DNA of 64,000 nucleotides, from positions 2,232,001 through 2,296,000 of the forward strand of contig OY762959.1 of NCBI GenBank assembly GCA_963667205.1, given 5' to 3'. Each line of letters starts with the position of its first letter. The stretch's first letter is position 1. Made by a program: the position numbers and the translations under genes. Shown here piece after piece: positions 40,727 through 48,669 of the stretch. This stretch comes from CF-162 sp963667205. Its GTDB lineage: Bacteria > Chloroflexota > Dehalococcoidia > SM23-28-2 > RBG-16-64-32. Below the pieces are notes generated by a model. It worked only from the letters and a program-made list of their open reading frames with translations, was not told the origin of the DNA and made no database searches.

Positions 40727-42594
40727 GATGACCTCCCGCTCCTGGCCGGTTGCCTGACGGCCTGCTGGACCGCCTGCCACAACTCCCGGTGAAGCTGGGC
40801 GTTGGCCTGGCGGTCAGTGCGAATCTCAAGGACGGTGACCCCGTCCGAGGCAATCGATTCCTGCATCGCCGTTCGGAACTCCTCACGAAGCTCGACGAGC
40901 CGATAGCCCAGCCCATACATCTCGGCAGCGTGGCGGAAGTCCAGTCCGTGGGGTGTTCCGAACAACTCCTCGAAGTGCTCTGCGTCCTCCGCCTGGGGCA
41001 GGAGCGAGAAGATGCCGCCGCCGTCGTTGTTCAGGAGGACGATGGTGGCGCGCAAGCCGGGCAGACCCACACCGGTCCCCGTCCCGGGACGCCCGCCCAT
41101 CTGGGCGAACCGTCGGGCGGCAAGCAGTCCGTTCAGATCGTGATAGAAGGAGAGGTCGCCGATGACCAGCACGATGGGCCCCGAGGAGACCGCTGCAACT
41201 CCCAGGGCCGTGGAGACGACGCCGTCGATGCCGCTGACACCCCGGTTGGCGAGGAATCGGAATGGCCGGGAGCCGCCCGGGAAGAAGGCGTCCAGGTCCC
41301 GCACGGGCATGCTGTTGCCGGCGAACAGAGTGGCACCCGGCGGGAGAAGGCCGGCCAGTTCGGCAAGCACGCCTGGCTCCGAGACGCCGGGGTCCACCGA
41401 GAGCCGGGCCTCAAGGGCCGATCGCGCCTGTTCGTTCACTTCCCGCCAGCGCGAGGCCCATTCGTCATTGGTCTGGCGCCCCTTCGCGGGAGGCAGGGCG
41501 GCGAGAAGGCTGCGGCAGAAGGAAGAGGGATCGGAGTGGATGATGTCGCTGACCACGAGTTCGGGGTCGTTCCATCCGGTCTCGTCCACCAGGACCTGGC
41601 GGGCGCGGGCGTGCTGTTTGAGGTAGTGGAGGAGAGGCTTGGACGTAGGCGCGGCGCCGAAGCGGAGCACCACCACCGGGGCCAGCTCCCCGGCCGCCTC
41701 TTCGTCCCGCAAAACGGCGTCGTACGCGTCGATGACGAGATGGTCGTGGTGGGGCCCGCAGCGCACCTGAGAGAGCGGGTCAGCGAGTACCGGGTAGCCG
41801 AGCTCGCGGGCCAGCAGCATCACTGCCTCCGGCAGGTCGTCCGGATCATCCCGTGGGCCGCAGACGATGAGGCCGCGCGGAGCGTTCCGCAACTGTGGCG
41901 CGAGGTCAGCCAGGTCGGCGGGATCGGGCCGGCGGGCCGCCTGCCGCACGCCGATGTAAGGCGGCTGGTCGTTCCCTTCGCGGCCCATGGGAGCGGTCCC
42001 GGTAGCGGGCTGCAGAGGCTCACGCAAGGGGAAATTGACGTGGGCCGGGCCGGGCGGGTCGGAACGCGCGATGGCGACGGCGCGGCAAGCCAGGGAGCGG
42101 ACGTAGCGCACGGCCTCTTCGCCGGACTCGGGGAGAGCGGCGTCCACTGACCACTTGGCGTGGGAGCCGTACAGGCGGATCTGGTCTATCGTCTGGTTGG
42201 CGCCCACCTCCCGCAGCTCCGGCGGCCTGTCCGCCGTGAGGACGAGCAGCGGGACCCGCCCGTAGTAGGCCTCGGCGACGGCCGGGGCGAAGTTGATCGC
42301 CGCCGTCCCGGAAGTGGATACGATGGCTACCGGGACGGCCAGTGCTTTCGCAATTCCGAGGGCAAAGAAGGCGGCTGATCGCTCGTCCAGGTGGGTCCAG
42401 AGGCGGATGGCGGGATGCCTTCGCAGCAGGAGCGCGAGCGGCGCTGATCGGGAACCGGGGCAGATGCAGGCGTGGCGGACGCCGCCGCGTGCCAGTTCGT
42501 CCACGAAGGCGCCGACGAAGTCCCGAAGGATCTCGCCCGGGTTCAGGTCGCGTTGCCGTTCAGCGCCCACAACATCGGCCTCAGTTTCAGACAC
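40723..42594 (-). CDS. menD: SEPHCHC synthase (2-oxoglutarate decarboxylase-dependent ThDP enzyme)
   Basis: This ThDP enzyme of about 623 residues adds the succinyl semialdehyde unit from 2-oxoglutarate to isochorismate. MenD features are P-G-S-R-S-A-P-L near residue 46, H-L-D-E-R-S-A-A-F-F-A-L with the catalytic Glu near 70, and I-G-D-L-S-F-Y-H-D-L-N-G near 475. The start is uncertain: GTG 42594 overlaps menF by 52 bp, and an in-frame GTG lies a few codons downstream. The frame continues further upstream, but that part is a menF shadow. Confidence 0.93.
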   Translation of the reverse strand: MSETEADVVGAERQRDLNPGEILRDFVGAFVDELARGGVRHACICPGSRSAPLALLLRRHPAIRLWTHLDERSAAFFALGIAKALAVPVAIVSTSGTAAINFAPAVAEAYYGRVPLLVLTADRPPELREVGANQTIDQIRLYGSHAKWSVDAALPESGEEAVRYVRSLACRAVAIARSDPPGPAHVNFPLREPLQPATGTAPMGREGNDQPPYIGVRQAARRPDPADLADLAPQLRNAPRGLIVCGPRDDPDDLPEAVMLLARELGYPVLADPLSQVRCGPHHDHLVIDAYDAVLRDEEAAGELAPVVVLRFGAAPTSKPLLHYLKQHARARQVLVDETGWNDPELVVSDIIHSDPSSFCRSLLAALPPAKGRQTNDEWASRWREVNEQARSALEARLSVDPGVSEPGVLAELAGLLPPGATLFAGNSMPVRDLDAFFPGGSRPFRFLANRGVSGIDGVVSTALGVAAVSSGPIVLVIGDLSFYHDLNGLLAARRFAQMGGRPGTGTGVGLPGLRATIVLLNNDGGGIFSLLPQAEDAEHFEELFGTPHGLDFRHAAEMYGLGYRLVELREEFRTAMQESIASDGVTVLEIRTDRQANAQLHRELWQAVQQAVRQPARSGRSS

Positions 42595-43985
42595 GATTCG
42601 GAGTACTCCCGCTCGGGGTCGGATCCAGCAACGATGCCGCAGCCCGCATAGAGGAACGCTTCCCGTCTCCGGACGAGGGCCGATCGGATTGCCACGGCGA
42701 AGTCGCCGTCGCCGCGGCCGTCCACCCACCCTACCGGTCCGGCGTACCAACCCCGGTCGAAAGGCTCCCACTGCCGGATGAGTGTGAGGGCCGCATCGCG
42801 CGGCAGGCCCCCGGCGGCCGGGGTCGGGTGCAGGCGATCTACCAGTTCCAGAACTCCGCGCTCAGTTCTCAAGGCCCCCTCGATCGGGGTGTGGAGATGC
42901 TGGACGTTGGGCAGGCGCAGGAGACCTGGCGCTCCCGGGATTTTGAGCCGCGAGCAGAGGGGTTCCAGTCCATCACGCAGAGCCTGCACGACCACGGCGT
43001 GCTCGTGCCGCTCCTTCGGGTCGGCCCGCAGGGCCTCGCCCAGGCGCCGGTCTTCTTCTTCAGTGACGCCCCTTCGGGCCGAACCGGCGAGGCAATCCGC
43101 CCGTATCGTACTGGGTGCGTCGCGGCCATCAGTGGCGGGGCAGCCCACGCGGACTAGCCGCTCCGGTGTGGCGCCCAGGAAACAAGCGTCGCCCCGGGCG
43201 AAGGCGAAGACCGTGCAGTGGGGGTAGCCTTCCATCAGGCGGTGCAGCGCCTCAGCAAGATCGACAGGCTGCTGCAGGCGCATCTGCACCCGGCGGGCCA
43301 GCACGAGCTTGTCCACGGCGCCCTTCCGGACGTGGTTCACAGCCTCCGTGACGGTCGCCTTCCACGGGCTGTCATCGGTACTTTCACTGCGTGTACGGCT
43401 CTCGCTTACCTCGTGACGTACTGGATCCTCGTTCTCCCGGAGGAGGCCGCGAGCTTCGCTCTCAAGGGCGTGAAGACTGTGTTGGGCGTCGCCGTCCGGG
43501 CTGGTCAGCGCGTTGACGGTCAGCCAGGACGATTCGCCCTGCTGAATGAACAGCAACCGCGGTAGGACGAGGAGCGCGCTGGGGAACCCCTCCCATTCGG
43601 GACTTTCGCCAGCCGGATCGAAGGAAAAGCCGCCCATGAAGACCGGTGCTGGGGCGGGACATCCCTCCACTTGCTTCACAACCGCCGTGGATAGCAGCCG
43701 GCGCCGCGCAGATTCCACCTGGGCGAAGCGCTCGGGGCCCCGGCCGGTCAGTCTGGCTGCCGCGCCGATGGCCACCATTGAGAAGCCCGCCGCAGGTTCG
43801 ACCCAGAGTACCCTCTCCTCGCCGCTGGTGCGCTGGAACACGGACAGGGGATCGATAGTGTCGATGCGTGTTGTGGTGCTCGTCAGAGTGACCCCGTCGG
43901 CGTTGATCGCGCTTCGCGATGTTATCTCCAACGAGGGGTCTTTCAGTCCTCCGGCCTCAACAGATGTCACGGAGTTACCGCTCAT
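42543..43985 (-). CDS. menF: Isochorismate synthase
   Basis: This 480-residue chorismate-binding enzyme converts chorismate to isochorismate, the first committed step of menaquinone synthesis. The C-terminal two-thirds carry the chorismate-utilising fold: K-L-V-L-A-R-R near residue 260, F-L-G-A-T-P-E-R-L-V near 310, H-T-P-I-E-G near 376 and Y-A-G-C-G-I-V near 448. The N-terminal 200 residues are variable as usual. Start 43985 (M-S-G-N-S) overlaps the tetR stop by 4 bp. Confidence 0.93.
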   Translation of the reverse strand: MSGNSVTSVEAGGLKDPSLEITSRSAINADGVTLTSTTTRIDTIDPLSVFQRTSGEERVLWVEPAAGFSMVAIGAAARLTGRGPERFAQVESARRRLLSTAVVKQVEGCPAPAPVFMGGFSFDPAGESPEWEGFPSALLVLPRLLFIQQGESSWLTVNALTSPDGDAQHSLHALESEARGLLRENEDPVRHEVSESRTRSESTDDSPWKATVTEAVNHVRKGAVDKLVLARRVQMRLQQPVDLAEALHRLMEGYPHCTVFAFARGDACFLGATPERLVRVGCPATDGRDAPSTIRADCLAGSARRGVTEEEDRRLGEALRADPKERHEHAVVVQALRDGLEPLCSRLKIPGAPGLLRLPNVQHLHTPIEGALRTERGVLELVDRLHPTPAAGGLPRDAALTLIRQWEPFDRGWYAGPVGWVDGRGDGDFAVAIRSALVRRREAFLYAGCGIVAGSDPEREYSESCLKLRPMLWALNGNAT

Positions 43986-44605
43986 CTCTTCTCGCTTGAG
44001 GGCAAGGCTTCTTCTTTCGCCCCAACGCTGCGCATGAGAAGCGGCCGCAGGGCGTCGTAAGCGTCTTCCAGCCGATCGGACCGGTCGGAGAGGGCCCACG
44101 CCGTAATCACCTCGTTGAGTGCGCCGAACCAGGCGCGAGCGGCTACCTCCGTGTCTACGGCCGCGATCGCGCCTGTGTCTACAGCGTCGTCGAGGTGGTG
44201 CTGGATTACCGCCGCGAACTCGCCGCGGATTTCGGCCATGCGGCGGTGGAATTCGCGGCCGGCGCCGAGGGCCTCCACCATGAAAAGGCGAGCCAGCGAA
44301 CGGTGTTTGCCAAACGTGCGGACGACAGCCAGGAGGGCAGCGTCGGCCCTGGCCACCGGGTCCTCGTGTTCGGCGAGCGCCAGCTCTATCTTCTGCAGCA
44401 GGCGGGTCGTGGTTCTGTTGAGGAGGGCGAGGAAGATCGCCTCCTTGTTGGGGAAGTGGAAGTAGACACCGCCCTTTGAGGTGCTGGATACGCCGGCGAT
44501 GTCATCGACGCTTGCGTCGCGGTAGCCTTTTCGGGAGAAGACCTGCAACGCCGCATCAAGGATGCGCCGCTGGCGGGTCTGAGCTCGGGCCTGAGGATGA
44601 GTCAT
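43982..44605 (-). CDS. TetR-family regulator of the menaquinone operon
   Basis: This 207-residue repressor-type protein has the TetR helix-turn-helix near residues 15-60 (R-R-I-L-D-A-A-L, then the K-G-G-V-Y-F-H-F recognition helix). A ligand-binding domain follows. Start 44605 is preferred to 44668 because the latter would read through the operator palindrome at 44611-44638. It is the first gene of the men operon, with its stop overlapping menF. It probably represses both this operon and the divergent menG gene. TetR control of menaquinone genes is unusual; the ligand may be a quinone or acyl-CoA. Confidence 0.88.
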   Translation of the reverse strand: MTHPQARAQTRQRRILDAALQVFSRKGYRDASVDDIAGVSSTSKGGVYFHFPNKEAIFLALLNRTTTRLLQKIELALAEHEDPVARADAALLAVVRTFGKHRSLARLFMVEALGAGREFHRRMAEIRGEFAAVIQHHLDDAVDTGAIAAVDTEVAARAWFGALNEVITAWALSDRSDRLEDAYDALRPLLMRSVGAKEEALPSSEKR

Positions 44606-44610
44606 CTCCA

Positions 44611-44638
44611 ATATCCGACCGACGCGTCGGTCGGATAT
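44611..44638. promoter_or_regulatory. 28-bp perfect palindrome, probable TetR operator
   Basis: The half-site ATATCCGACCGACG is followed immediately by its exact reverse complement. It lies 5 bp before the tetR start and 77 bp before menG, in a divergent promoter region. ACCGAC...GTCGGT is a common core of TetR-family operators. One site could control both directions. Confidence 0.8.
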
Positions 44639-44715
44639 CAGCTTATGACCGCGGAAGTTTGCAGGCAACCCACGGTGTGCAACTGGGCTGCCTTCGCGCT
44701 ACGATTGGCGACGTC

Positions 44716-45411
44716 ATGCCAGACCGGAACGCCCACCAGGTGCGGACGATGTTCGGGCGCATCGTCCCCCGCTATGACGTCCTCAACCGCCTGATGAGCC
44801 TGGGGATGGACCGGCGCTGGCGACGGCTGGCGGCTGGCGCAACCCGTCCGCGCGGCGCCCGCGCCCTTGACATCGGGGCCGGCACCGGGGACCTGGCCCT
44901 GGAACTGCGCCGCCAGGGGGCCGACAGCGTCATCGGCGCCGACTTCTCGCCCCACATGCTGACCGCCGCCTCCCGCAAGGACGTCGGCAGCAACGCTCGT
45001 ATCTCCTGGGTTCTCGCCGATGCGCTGCGGCTCCCCTTTCCGGACGGGAGCTTCGACTGCGTGACGAACGCCTTCGTCCTCCGCAACCTGGCGGACCTGC
45101 GTACCGGCCTGGCGGAGATGGCCCGCGTCCTGCGGCCGGGGGGGCGTCTGGTCTGCCTGGACATGACGCAGCCGCCGGAGGGCGCGTTTGGTGCCATTTA
45201 CCGCCTCTACTTCAATCGCCTCCTACCCCGGCTGGCCGGGGCGATCAGCGGAGACCCCGCCGCATATCGCTACCTGTCGAAATCCCTGGAGGGCTTCCCG
45301 GACGCCGCTGCCATGGCAGAGCTCCTGCGCGATGTTGGCCTGGCCGGGGTCCGTGTGCGACGCCTGGGAGGCGGCGTCGTGGCCCTGCACAAGGCCCGAA
45401 AGCCGGAGTAA
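44716..45411 (+). CDS. menG: Demethylmenaquinone methyltransferase
   Basis: This 231-residue class I SAM methyltransferase of the UbiE/MenG type makes menaquinone from demethylmenaquinone. It has the opening R-x-M-F-G-R-I-V-P-R-Y-D-V-L-N-R-L-M segment, motif I L-D-I-G-A-G-T-G-D near residue 50, and the C-terminal L-P-R-L-A-G region with Y-R-Y-L-S-K-S-L near 180. TACGAT lies 10 nt before the ATG with no Shine-Dalgarno, so it may be leaderless. It is divergent from the men operon and shares the palindromic operator. Its stop is followed directly by a tRNA-Ser fragment. Confidence 0.93.
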   Translation: MPDRNAHQVRTMFGRIVPRYDVLNRLMSLGMDRRWRRLAAGATRPRGARALDIGAGTGDLALELRRQGADSVIGADFSPHMLTAASRKDVGSNARISWVLADALRLPFPDGSFDCVTNAFVLRNLADLRTGLAEMARVLRPGGRLVCLDMTQPPEGAFGAIYRLYFNRLLPRLAGAISGDPAAYRYLSKSLEGFPDAAAMAELLRDVGLAGVRVRRLGGGVVALHKARKPE

Positions 45412-45441
45412 GACCGCCCTCAACCACTCTGTCACCCCTCC
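45410..45441 (-). pseudogene. tRNA-Ser 5' fragment
   Basis: On the minus strand, GGAGGGGTGACAGAGTGGTT and the next 12 nt match the 5' part of serine tRNAs: acceptor strand, D arm and the first half of the anticodon stem. Compared with 14526-14557 it lacks 3 nt before the anticodon stem and has two other changes. It stops at the anticodon loop, where it touches the menG stop codon. No 3' part follows. It is the remnant of a tRNA gene interrupted at the same point as the other tRNA-Ser copies. Confidence 0.75.
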
Positions 45442-45488
45442 GCAGCACTTTCTGTGTAGCGCCGGGCCGGTGATAAGATATTCGGGCT

Positions 45489-46384
45489 ATGCCAGAAAAC
45501 GAGCCGTCTGAGCGCGCGCGCCCGGGCGAGCTCGATGCCAGCACGGCCGAGGCGCGAAGGCTGATCCACGAGCAGAACCGCCTCTCTTGGAACGAGGCGA
45601 CGCGGGCGCACAACAGTCACAAGGTCGACCAGGCGAAGTTCTTCCGCGAGGGCGGCCAGAAGATGTTCCCGGAGGAGATCGAGCTGCTCGGCGACCTAGC
45701 CGGCAAGTCGGTGCTGCACCTGCAGCGCAACGCCGGCCAGGGCACGCTCTCCATCCAGCAGCTCGGCGCGGCCAGTGTCACCGGCGTCGATATCAGCGAC
45801 GAGGCGATCGACTTCGCGCGCAAACTGGCGGCGGACGCCGGTATCGAGGCGACGTTCCACTGGGCGGACGTCTACGACTGGCTGGCCGAGGCGGCAAAGG
45901 CGGACGAGCGGTGGGACGTCGTCTTCTGTCCTACGGGGCGATCTGCTGGCTGTCGGACCTGCGAACGTGGGCGATGGGCCTGGCGGCCTTGCTGAAGCCG
46001 GGCGGCCGCTTCGTGGCGGTGGAGTTCCACCCGGTGATGGGGATGTTCGACGAGCAGATGAGGCACCGCTTCGCGTACTCGTCACACGGCGCGGCGGTGA
46101 CGTGGGCCGAGGGCGTCAGCGACTACGTGGCTGAGTCCGGGTCGATCATCACGCCATCGGGTTGGGACGGCGGCGTACAGGACTTCGAGAACCCCCACAC
46201 CGTGCACGAGTTCGCCTGGGGCCTCTCCGAGATCATCACTGCCCTGCTCGAAGCCGGCCTGGTGATCGACCACTGCCGGGAGTACGACTACTCCAACGGC
46301 TTCCGGCCCTACGGCGAGATGACCGAGATCGAGGGCCGGCGCTGGACGATGCCCGAGGGCAGGCCGGCGATGCCGCTGATGTAA
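45489..46384 (+). pseudogene. SAM-dependent methyltransferase with a frameshift
   Basis: The gene starts at ATG 45489 (M-P-E-N-E) and encodes a class I methyltransferase up to D-V-V-F-C near 45929. The matching continuation S-Y-G-A-I-C-W-L-S-D-L is in another frame and runs to the stop at 46384. Inserting one T near 45930 restores one frame of about 299 codons. The SAM-binding region reads V-L-H-L-Q-R-N-A-G-Q-G and V-T-G-V-D-I-S-D. TAAGAT at 45474-45479 lies 9 nt before the ATG (leaderless type). A real mutation or a sequencing slip is possible. Confidence 0.82.
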
Positions 46385-46404
46385 TCGGTCATCGCGCGCA
46401 AGCC

Positions 46405-46647
46405 CTAGCCCGGGGCTTCTTCCGCCAGCCACTCGACGATCTGGCCGACGGCCCAGGCGATGCCGCCGGCGATGCCCATAACGCCGACGAGGGCCACCCC
46501 TGTTACCAGCACCTCCAGCGTCTCGCTAACGTCGAAGCCGAACCCGAGCGCGATCACGAAGACGGCGACGACGACGGCGGCAGAAGCGACGACGCGGTCG
46601 GCGGGGGAGGATCGGTCGGCGAGCGTGCGTGGTGGTGGTTCCGGCAT
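46405..46647 (-). CDS. Small membrane protein
   Basis: This 80-residue protein has a Pro/Arg-rich N-terminus and two hydrophobic helices at about residues 20-40 and 45-68. I do not recognise a family. TAGAAT (46660 to 46655) lies 7 nt before ATG 46647 and no Shine-Dalgarno is visible, a leaderless pattern also seen elsewhere in this window. It converges on the frameshifted methyltransferase gene. Confidence 0.6.
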   Translation of the reverse strand: MPEPPPRTLADRSSPADRVVASAAVVVAVFVIALGFGFDVSETLEVLVTGVALVGVMGIAGGIAWAVGQIVEWLAEEAPG

Positions 46648-46780
46648 GACGTCCATTCTAGCTGCTCTGCCCGAAGTTCACCCCTTTGCGATGAAGCGTT
46701 GGCCGAGCTAGTCTGCATCTGCTCGCCCCCATCTGGCCGGCTGGAGGATTCACGATTTCGCCGGGCGTTGATTTCGTATC

Positions 46781-46857
46781 TGGCGCCCCCGGCAGGACTC
46801 GAACCCACAACCTTCTGATCCGAAATCAGACGCTCTATCCAATTGAGCTACAGGGGC
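46781..46857 (-). tRNA. tRNA-Arg (anticodon UCG)
   Basis: This is a 77-nt gene including CCA. The acceptor GCCCCTG pairs with CGGGGGC, the D arm is TAGCTCAATTGGATAGAGC, the anticodon loop TTTCGGA carries TCG and the T loop is TTCGAGT. It is complete. Confidence 0.95.
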
Positions 46858-47057
46858 GCTTGTATTAATTACAGCGCCAGGCGGCGATCGCGTCAACTGT
46901 GGCGGCCGTCGGCCTGCTCACTGCTGACCTCGTGAGTTGCGTGAAAGATCCTGAGCGTCGTTCGGATTGACCACCCCGGTCGGCGCGGGTACCTTTGGTC
47001 TGGCGCCACCGCCGGTGGCCGTTCCGCAGTTTTTCGTCTCGCACACCGGGTATCTGC

Positions 47058-48410
47058 ATGACCACCGAACAGGACACCACGGCCGATCTCGCACGCCTGC
47101 AGGAGTTGATGCAGGGCGGCGATGTGCAGCCCGCGATCGACTTCCTCGAGGGTCTGCACCCGGCCGACCAGGCTGATCTCTTCGAGGCGCTGCGTGAGGA
47201 CGACCAGCCGAAGATGCTGGCGCTGCTTTCCGGCAAGGGGATCGCTCATCTGCTGAGTCACCTCGAAGGCGAACGGCGGCGCCTGCTGGTCGAGGGGATG
47301 CCGCGAGCGACGGTGGCCCGCGTGCTCGACTCCTCGGACAACGACGTCGCCGTCGACATCCTGCGCACGATGCCGCCGGCCGAGGCGATGATGACGATTG
47401 AGCAGATGGAGACGGCGGCGGATGTGGCGCCGTTGCTGGCGCACGAGGACGAGAGCGCCGGCGGCCTGATGACGCGTGGCTACATCACGCTGCACGGGGA
47501 TATGACGGCGGCCGAGGCGATCGACTATCTGCGGGCGACGAAGCCGGCCGCTGAGGAGGCCTACTACCTCTACGTGATTGACGCTGCCAATCACCTGCAG
47601 GGTGTCGTTAACCTGCGCCAGCTGATCGTCTCCGATCCGGAGACGCGGCTGGAGGAGGTGATGGAGACTGAGCCGATCGCAGTGTCGGCGGAAACGGACC
47701 GCGAGGAGGCCGCGAGCCTTCTGCAGCACTACCGGCTGCGCTCGCTGCCCGTCGTCGATGAAGAGGGTGAGCTGCGCGGAGTGATCACCGGCGACGACAT
47801 CATCGACGTCATCCAAGAAGAGGCCACGGAAGACATGTACCACATGGCCGGCCTGCCGGGAGACGATAGCCTGCATGCATCGCTCCAGCTCTCGGCGCGG
47901 CGCCGCATCCCGTGGCTGCTGGTCAACCTGGTGACGGCGTTCCTGGCCGGCGGCATCGTTGCGCTGTTCGAGGGCACGATCGCGGACGCCGCGGCGCTGG
48001 CCGTGTTCATGCCGGTGATCGCGGGACAGGGCGGCAACGCCGGCATCCAGACGGTAACGATCGTCGTGCGCGGGATCGCTCTCGGCGAATTGGAGTCGGG
48101 CGACGCCTGGCGGGTGCTGCGCAAGGAGATCGCCCTGGGCGTGATCCGGGGCGTGCTCTTCGGCCTGCTGGTGGGCGCGGTGGCCTTCGGCTGGCAGGGC
48201 GAATGGGCCTGGGGCGCCGTCGTCGGTGCGGCGATGCTGCTGAACATGATCCTGGCGGGGCTGCTGGGCACCTTCATCCCGATCACCCTGAGGGCCGTCA
48301 AGCTCGACCCGGCGATCGCCTCCGGTGTGTTGCTGACGTCGTTCACCGACATGCTGGGCTTCCTGTTCCTGCTGGGGTTCGGCGCGCTGGCGATCGGCCG
48401 GCTTACGTAG
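47058..48410 (+). CDS. mgtE: Magnesium transporter MgtE
   Basis: This 450-residue Mg2+ channel has an N-terminal MgtE_N superhelical domain at about residues 5-125 (L-H-P-A-D-Q-A-D-L-F near 30). Two CBS domains follow at about 135-250 (M-E-T-E-P-I-A-V-S and L-P-V-V-D-E-E-G). Then come a linker helix and five membrane helices, including the selectivity segment G-Q-G-G-N-A-G near 320 and the final L-T-S-F-T-D-M near 431. The acidic CBS/N domains close the channel when Mg2+ is plentiful. I looked for an M-box leader upstream and saw none. A terminator hairpin follows. Confidence 0.95.
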   Translation: MTTEQDTTADLARLQELMQGGDVQPAIDFLEGLHPADQADLFEALREDDQPKMLALLSGKGIAHLLSHLEGERRRLLVEGMPRATVARVLDSSDNDVAVDILRTMPPAEAMMTIEQMETAADVAPLLAHEDESAGGLMTRGYITLHGDMTAAEAIDYLRATKPAAEEAYYLYVIDAANHLQGVVNLRQLIVSDPETRLEEVMETEPIAVSAETDREEAASLLQHYRLRSLPVVDEEGELRGVITGDDIIDVIQEEATEDMYHMAGLPGDDSLHASLQLSARRRIPWLLVNLVTAFLAGGIVALFEGTIADAAALAVFMPVIAGQGGNAGIQTVTIVVRGIALGELESGDAWRVLRKEIALGVIRGVLFGLLVGAVAFGWQGEWAWGAVVGAAMLLNMILAGLLGTFIPITLRAVKLDPAIASGVLLTSFTDMLGFLFLLGFGALAIGRLT

Positions 48411-48441
48411 ATGACGGGCGGGAGTGGGCAGGTGACGAGAA

Positions 48442-48478
48442 AGGAGCGGCGCAAACTGGCCGCTCCTCGTTGTGTTTC
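48442..48478 (+). terminator. Rho-independent terminator after mgtE
   Basis: AGGAGCGGC and GCCGCTCCT form a perfect 9-bp stem with an 8-nt loop, followed by CGTTGTGTTTC. It lies 32 bp after the mgtE stop. Confidence 0.75.
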
Positions 48479-48480
48479 AG

Positions 48481-48557
48481 TGGGGTGAGCGACGGGACTT
48501 GAACCCGCGATCTTCAGGGCCACAACCTGACGTGTTAACCACTACACTACGCCCACC
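48481..48557 (-). tRNA. tRNA-His (anticodon GUG)
   Basis: This is a 77-nt gene including the extra 5' G(-1) and CCA. The acceptor GTGGGCG pairs with CGCTCAC, the anticodon loop TTGTGGC carries GTG and the T arm is GCGGGTTCAAGTCCCGT. It is complete. Confidence 0.95.
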
Positions 48558-48561
48558 ATGG

Positions 48562-48583
48562 AAAAGACCCCGCGGCCGGGGTC
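48562..48583 (-). terminator. Stem-loop plus T run just upstream of tRNA-His
   Basis: On the minus strand GACCCCG and CGGGGTC pair across a 4-nt loop, followed by TTTTCC. It would stop leftward transcription entering the tRNA-His gene. The genes to the right run the other way, so its purpose is unclear. Confidence 0.5.
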
Positions 48584-48633
48584 GCAGTTCAGTTTAGCAG
48601 TGGCTCGCGAAGGGGGTCAACGAAAGCGCGCGC

Positions 48634-48662
48634 CTGACCGCCGAACACCGTCCTGCTACGAT
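48634..48662 (+). promoter_or_regulatory. Promoter of the J-like/CPBP gene
   Basis: CTGACC (48634-48639), 17 bp and TACGAT (48657-48662) lie 7 nt before ATG 48670. There is no Shine-Dalgarno, so a leaderless mRNA is likely. It probably also drives trpA. Confidence 0.5.
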
Positions 48663-48669
48663 TGAACCG

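Noticed and set aside
46858..47057. M-box magnesium riboswitch upstream of mgtE
   Set aside because: The leader has GC-rich inverted repeats but none of the conserved M-box segments I would expect, and no terminator hairpin.
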